NCBI GenBank assembly: GCA_021018815.1
Contig: JAITYX010000003.1
Location: 992,001-1,056,000 of the forward strand
Source: Talinum fruticosum
Lineage: Eukaryota; Streptophyta; Magnoliopsida; Caryophyllales; Talinaceae
Length of the DNA stretch: 64,000 bases
Direction: 5' to 3'
The notes under the pieces were generated by a model that was given only the letters and a program-made list of their open reading frames with translations, was not told the origin of the DNA and did no database searches. Within the stretch, counting starts at the first letter, position 1, and every line of letters starts with the position of its first letter. Shown one piece after another: positions 58,346 to 64,000 of this stretch. The position numbers and the translations under genes were made by a program.

Positions 58346-61300
58346 TGTAAGACCCGTAATTTTGGGTTAGTAGTTATATGAGTTAAAGTTAATTATTTAG
58401 TTTTAATTAAATAGAGTAGGTCGAATGACCAAGTTATATACGTGGTTAGATATTCGTTATTTATTTGAGCAAATTATTATTAGTTCATGTAACTATTATT
58501 AGTAAAGCGTATTAATTCCTTCCTCCGAATCGTCCGCCTGGATTAGCTAAATAAGACTCGAGACCATTTACGCCACTTAATTGGGTTTAATCTAATTAAT
58601 GCTATAAAAGCGAGAAAAAGAAAAAGGGTAATAACATGGGCAATTAGGTGTCCGCTTAGGAATGGGATTAGTGTGAAGTTAAGGCGTAAGTGTTGGCTTG
58701 GCATTACCTAATGGAGCCAGCAAAAAGGAGCAGAGGAAATTAAGTGGAAAGAAAGAAAAGAGGGCCTCGGGAAAGCGAAGGAAAAAGGAAGTAGAGAAAA
58801 GAAGGAAGAAAGAGGGAGCACCGAATGGGAAAGAGAGAGGAGAGCGAGTGGGAGCGAGAGGAATGCCGAAACCGGCAGCCGGCGGGCACGGCGAGCTCGA
58901 GGACAAGCGGCGGACGAAGGAAAAAGGAAAGAGGCAGCGAAAGAAACAAAGAGCGGAACCGGAACGAGGGAAAGCAAGAGAAGGGAGGGCGAGCAAGAGA
59001 AGTAGAGAGGAGGTCGGAGGCTGGCGCGGCGAGCAAAAGAACGGTGATTGGCGAGTAAGGGTACATGGCGAGCGAAAAGGGGCCGACAACGAGACAACGA
59101 TGGTAGAGCAAAAATGGGAGGGAGCCCGAGCGAAACCCGAGCGGGGACAGAGGAGGTGAGAACCATAGAAAGGTGAGGATGAAGCAAAAGGCTGAATTGA
59201 AGAACCGAAGAGAGACCAGGGCGAGCGGTAGAGGAAGAAATAAGGAAGAAAAAGGAAAAAGCGAGACAAAAGCAATCATCCAAAACCCTAGAATTTGAGG
59301 TGGGTAGTCTTATACTCTAAACTATTAGTAATTTCAAAACCCAAATGGATTTATTGTGAATATTGAATGTTTGCTATGAATATTGAATTTGTCGTGAATT
59401 TAGAGCATCTGTATCGTAGAATAGACTCGAGTAGTTGTTTAAGATTGAATTAAGAACTTAGAATGGATTTAGGGAATTGTTAGGGCTAAATCGGGACATG
59501 AAGGGATTTACTCGGTTAAATAGTAGAGTTGAATTGGAAACTTTTAAGAAATTTAGTAGTTAAAGTTGAATCGGGAACCCAGTGATTCGATGAAGATAGA
59601 TTGTTTGGGTCTAGTGAGTAGTATTGAGATTTGAGGACAAGTACGTTGTGGTTTGGGTATAAATTGTGAATTAATATTTCAGATTGAGCCTTAGAAATTT
59701 ACTCGAAATTGCGGCATTAGGAAATTATTGTTAATATTGGGAAATAATGAGTGAAGTATAAGGAGTATGAATTCATGTTGATGGATGCACAATTGAGACA
59801 TGGGAGTGAGAAATGGGTGATTGTCGGGTTAATTGAGTTCAAAGTATATTTAAATCCTCGAGGTTGAACTAAATGTAAAGGTAAGAGAAGCTAACGGAAA
59901 TTAAGTGATGAAAAGTGATTAAGAATTATATTGCTTGAGGATGGACAAACAAGAGTTGATCAATAAAGTAAAGATGTTAAATGGGAATTGGAGGTAGGGA
60001 AATGGCAAGTCGGGGACGGTGAAGTTAAACTAAGCTGAAGGCATATCTAAGATCTTTGAGAATGAATTGAACTAAAAGGTAAATGGAGCTAAAGGAAACG
60101 CGGTAAAGTAAGTTTAAGAGTTATATGGTAGAATGTGGGAAAAAGAGGTTGATTTATAAAACAGAGACATGAAATGAGGAATTGAGGTAAAAGACGATGA
60201 ATTGTGAGAAGTTAAGACGTTTAAATTAAGTGGTATCCACTTGTGGTTATTGTGGCTCGAAAAGGAATTAATCGACTAAATTGGTGAATTGAAAAAGGTA
60301 TAGTTGGAAAGAAGTCGAGAATGACTATCGGCGATTGAATCATAGCTATTTGTGCAAGTGATTGTGTTAAGCAATGTTCAAAAATAGTTTTGAAAGTAGT
60401 TATGTATTTACACGAATGATTCTTGAATGCAATTTCTTGAGAACCGCCTTTCAAACGTGAATGTGTTTTAAAAAATGAAACCGATTGAAAAAGGCAAATT
60501 TAGAGGGGTGGCATGTGGTGCTATGCCTTCTACGATATTAAACTAATTCGAGATTGTGGTTCAAAACCAAATTTGATAAGTGATTATGATCACTTCAGTT
60601 TTGAACGGATTTTAGGCTAAGGATTGTTTAGACCGAGAGGAAGGAGGTGGTCGTGCGTATCGGGCCATGGGGTCCTTGCGTATCGGGATGCCCATCAACC
60701 AGAGAGGTTGATTCTTTCTCGACGAGGAAAGCGGAGCCTTCTAGGTATTTGACTAGAGATAGGTCCAGGAACTCGAGTCGGGCTCGCGGCCCAAAGAACC
60801 GTCTAGTGCTAATTCAATTGTCTAAAGCCCTAAGGATTTTCAGTCTATGGCTGAAAGTATTTAAAAGAAAGTGTAAATGGTTCCACCTTTTTTAAAGTGA
60901 TTCCATTCCTAAAATGATTGTAAATCGTGCTTTCAAATGATTGAAGTGTTATGAGCTTTATGTTGCGAATGATTTCAAGAGATTTCATTGAAAAATATAT
61001 AGATTTGTATTATATTATTATGCTTTCGCCGATTTCATTATTATGAGTATTATGTGTAAAGAATTTTCATTTTAGGGGTAAAAGACTCGGTGAGCTCGTG
61101 GTTTATTGCTCACCCCACAAATTTCCCCTTTTCCCTCCCTAGTGTTACAGGTACATTTTCGAAGGTATAATCCACAGTTAGCATATTCCGGACTCGGATT
61201 GCTGATTGTTAAAGTAACTCAAGTGGTTGACGTGCATTCTTATGTTTCTAAATATTGTACTTGTAATTTAGTTCATGTAGTTGTACCCGATGTACCATAA

Positions 61301-61622
61301 ACCATTTAGATTGTTTTAAAGTTTTATCGCATGATTGGTTAGACTCCGGCGTGGGCCGTTGAGTTGTATACTCCGAGTGTGTGACTCGTTGAGTTATGCT
61401 ATGGTTTTTATGCGGGGTTTCAAGGCTTTAAGCTTAGGGGATAGCCTATATCATAAATAGAACTCGACGAAATTTTTAGGAAATCTCAAATTCTTTTGGA
61501 AACCCACCTTTATTACCTTTAAGTTGGGTTTAGTTAGCCAAATCGACATCGAAAGAGCCTTAGTATTTCCTTTAAGGAACTCTATCGATGTAATACTCCT
61601 AGAGGTGTTTTGGGGTGTTACA
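58346..61622 (+). mobile_element. Solo LTR of a large gypsy family (3.28 kb)
   Basis: Starts TGTAAGACCCG and ends GGGTGTTACA, with a 5-bp target duplication TATAT at 58,341-58,345 and 61,623-61,627. The E5 left LTR shows the uninterrupted sequence at 44,680-44,695. No internal region, second LTR or coding domain: it is a solo LTR left by recombination between two LTRs. An AG-rich, open-looking stretch at 58,690-59,280 is low-complexity. Its terminal type is that of Tekay-like chromoviruses. Window bases 1-401 are another copy. Confidence 0.9.
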
Positions 61623-63043
61623 TATATAATAATATGTAAGTTTTAATCGATTAACTTTACTACTCTTAAAATCAAAACATAAAATATAACTCACAAAATT
61701 AATGATTATAAAACACAAAAATTATCAACGACTAAATAAATAATATAGACAGAATAAACAAATTATAATAACCCAGAAATTTTTTTTATATTTTTTAGAA
61801 TAATTAAAACAGAAAACTAAAGTAGTAAAATAAAACAGATTGTAAAACAGAAAATTAAATAAGTAAATGCACTAAATTAATTACGAAAATAAATAATAAA
61901 ATTATGCAGAATATTAAAAATAATTTACTAGACCTAAATAAACACTAAAAATATAAAATCAAAATTAAAATCCGAAATTATGAATTTATTTAACTAAAAA
62001 TCTGACGTAATTAATTTCAAGAATTAAATGTGAAAAATTATCAAATCACTTCCCAAAATTCTGAAATTTAGTATAATAAACTAGGACTCTATCTAAAATA
62101 TAAAACCTCATAAAGCATGAAAAATAATTTTAAAAAACTATTTTTAACCTAATTTCTAACAAACTGACTCAAAAATAACAAAAACTAACAAAAAAATAAT
62201 CGAAAAATTGAAATACATAAAGATTCAAAATTAAATTAATCTAAACTTATTAAACTAACCTAATATATTGATCTTTAGGGAGGATAAATGAAATTAATAA
62301 TAAAAGATTATAAATTTATAAATAAAAATTGACAAACTAAAGCAAACTACTAAAAAGAAAATAAATAATTATCAATGATATCAAATTTATAAAAAGCAAT
62401 TAGTATAATTTATATCCATCATAAAAATTAATATTTATCATTAACACAAAAATTGATTTACCCACGAGCTAAACCGTAGAAAACAACCAATAGCAGATTT
62501 TCCCCGTTTTTCCTTAGTTATTAACTTAGGCCTAACTCTAATATAAATCCTATTAATTTTGAGAACCGTATCACTAACACTAGAATTTAATCAAATTAGA
62601 GCATTAAATATTATAAAAACATCAGCTAACACATAGTAACCAATCTACTAGCAAATGACTTGAAAAGGATCTATGATAATTTTCCAATGGGTATGAGGCA
62701 CCCATGATTAATTAGGGTGACACTTATATCTAAAGAACAAGCGATTACGTATTTAAGCCCTTTAAACTATCATATGAATTTATATAAAACTAATTAGAGT
62801 GCACTCTAATTAATTAGAAGTAAAATCATAAATGTTAAAATCAAATTACCATAGAATCATGGATAAAATCAATAAGACAATAAAGATCAAAATTTTGTTT
62901 CAAAATAAATAATTTAACATGGTTTCAAACAGATTACATTAAGTAAAAGAAACTACTCACACATAATATAATTTAAAACACATAAATTAAATAAAAATAA
63001 TATCTTTAATATTAAACTAATGATAAAAATAGGGTCTTAAAGT

Positions 63044-63045
63044 AA

Positions 63046-63127
<82 letters not shown>
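63044..63127. repeat. (AAT)n microsatellite in E5 5' LTR
   Basis: 84 bases, pure. Orthologous in position to 54,258-54,361, so the array was already in the LTR before insertion. Confidence 0.97.
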
Positions 63128-63128
<1 letters not shown>

Positions 63129-63205
63129 CACAATAATCCTTTGTGGTACACGATGTTGTTAAATGGTAGATGATCAAGATGATGATGATGATCAAATGCG
63201 TGAGA

Positions 63206-63487
63206 CAGGGCGGACCCAAGGGGGTCAGTGGGGTCAACTGACCCCCTCTAAAAAAATAATTTTTTTATATAAGAAAAAGTAATATAAAAATGCAGTTAGT
63301 TAAGTTGGTAAGAGCTTTAGTATTCAAAGGAGAGGTATGCGGTTCAAAGCCTCTTGCAAGCAATCTCCCTTTTTTCAAAATTTAACTTTTGAACTTCCTT
63401 GTTTTATTTCACTTCTTTTCCGTTTGTTAGCCACTATTATTTAGTTTATTTCGACCCTCTTTCCGTAAATTCTTGGGTCTGCCACTG
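63206..63487 (+). mobile_element. hAT-type MITE with tRNA-like internal boxes
   Basis: 282 bp. Ends CAGGGCGGACCCAAG and, inward on the minus strand, CAGTGGCAGACCCAAG. An exact 8-bp target duplication GCGTGAGA is at 63,198-63,205 and 63,488-63,495. The empty site is at about 54,428 in the other LTR. Terminal CAG-G-GGC ends and 8-bp duplications are typical of hAT elements. No transposase. At 63,296-63,350 it holds TAGTTAAGTTGG and GGTTCAAAGCC, which resemble the A and B boxes of a tRNA promoter. Confidence 0.93.
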
Positions 63488-63860
63488 GCGTGAGATGATG
63501 ATAATGTTGGCGTAAAGATGGTGTGAGAGAAACCAGGGCTAATGATAATGATAGATGATGATGATGATGAGTGATGAGGTTTGATAAGATGATGAGAGAA
63601 GGTGATGAGGAAGGTGAAAGAAGGGTGTGAAAGAGCAGCCGGGTGAGAGAGGCCAGCCCTCTTCGTGAGAGGATGCAGCCCTGGGGTTTCTTAATTAAAG
63701 AGGAGTACCCCTCTTTATTGTGAAGTTAGAGGAAGAGTTTCAAATGAATTAGATTTAAGGTTATTTCTTGATTCTTATTTTGTAAACAGGATTGTGGCCC
63801 CTAATTTTCAACCATGAAATAAAATACCATAAAATAAATATTTTATGACACATTATTTTT

Positions 63861-64000
63861 AGGGAATTGGACTTAATTAATCCAAAGTTTGGGGGTATTG
63901 GATGCCATTAATACCGATTGGAAAATTCGACGCCAACACTCCCAACTTTGGACCTATTTACATTTTTTGCACCAAAGAACTTGGTTGCTGAATGATGCGG
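63861..64000. other. Unassigned sequence with a short inverted repeat
   Basis: After the E5 LTR breaks off, CCAAAGTTTGGGGGTATTGG (63,881-63,900) is mirrored by CCAACACTCCCAACTTTGG (63,933-63,951). It could be the start of another insertion, but the rest lies outside the window. Confidence 0.4.

Larger units (their letters stand above)
58247..63860 (-). repeat. E5 5' LTR, interrupted and truncated
   Basis: LTR sequence is 58,247-58,345, then from 61,628 to about 63,860 apart from the MITE. It matches the left LTR until ACACATTATTTTTA, after which the two differ. The last 200 or so bases of the LTR are therefore missing or displaced beyond the window. Confidence 0.82.

Noticed and set aside
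58679..59283. Long overlapping open frames (up to 198 residues) in the solo LTR
   Set aside because: AG/CT-rich low-complexity sequence open in three minus-strand frames and one plus-strand frame at once. No domain, inside an LTR.
63290..63365. Functional tRNA gene
   Set aside because: A and B box-like words exist, but the acceptor stem is absent, the T stem pairs poorly and the residue before the would-be anticodon is not T.

Overview
This window is gene-poor, repeat-dense nuclear DNA from a flowering plant. I found no host protein-coding gene, tRNA or rRNA. Plant origin rests on the mix of elements: Ty3/gypsy families of Tekay, Tat and Athila type, a Sirevirus-like Ty1/copia element, an En/Spm (CACTA) transposon with TNP2-type domains, a hAT-type MITE and a plant mobile domain (PMD) gene remnant. 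I cannot name the species.

Layout. 1-2,950: two broken gypsy LTR pieces in opposite orientation, a (TTA)n array and a short copia-LTR-like scrap. 2,955-11,777: an inverted pair of LTR-like repeats with TATA boxes (2,955-4,490 minus; about 9,770-11,735 plus) around a decayed PMD gene (8,825-6,450, minus). 11,778-44,570: a four-level nest. The oldest layer is E0, a minus-strand Tat-type gypsy element. It is split by E1 (14,071-41,261, plus, chromovirus-like). E1 is split inside its reverse transcriptase/RNase H region by E2 (17,849-38,544, plus, Tekay-like with a chromodomain-like tail). E2 is split between RNase H and integrase by E3 (23,413-34,193, minus, Sirevirus-like copia with an extra ORF after pol). 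Reading across each junction gives colinear domain order, and E2 and E3 have target-site duplications. 44,571-63,860: E5, a minus-strand Athila-type element that keeps gag but has lost pol. Its two LTRs are swollen by guests: a complete CACTA transposon in one (45,537-53,695), and a 3.3-kb solo LTR (58,346-61,622) plus a 282-bp hAT MITE (63,206-63,487) in the other. The sister LTR gives an empty site for each guest.

State of the genes. All transposon reading frames are broken. Several carry lesions in catalytic parts: E0 lacks the reverse transcriptase palm loop, E2 has Gly for one catalytic Asp, and E1 integrase has lost its second acidic motif. In addition, a striking set of small differences between copies that should be identical involves CAG/CTG words changed to CG-containing words. 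This looks like systematic consensus error at CHG sites (plausibly methylation-related) and would account for many apparent frameshifts.

The most unusual items are the PMD remnant between inverted LTR-like repeats, a piece of the E2 LTR family embedded in the subterminal repeats of the CACTA element, the tRNA-like promoter boxes inside the hAT MITE, and the CAG/CTG signature.
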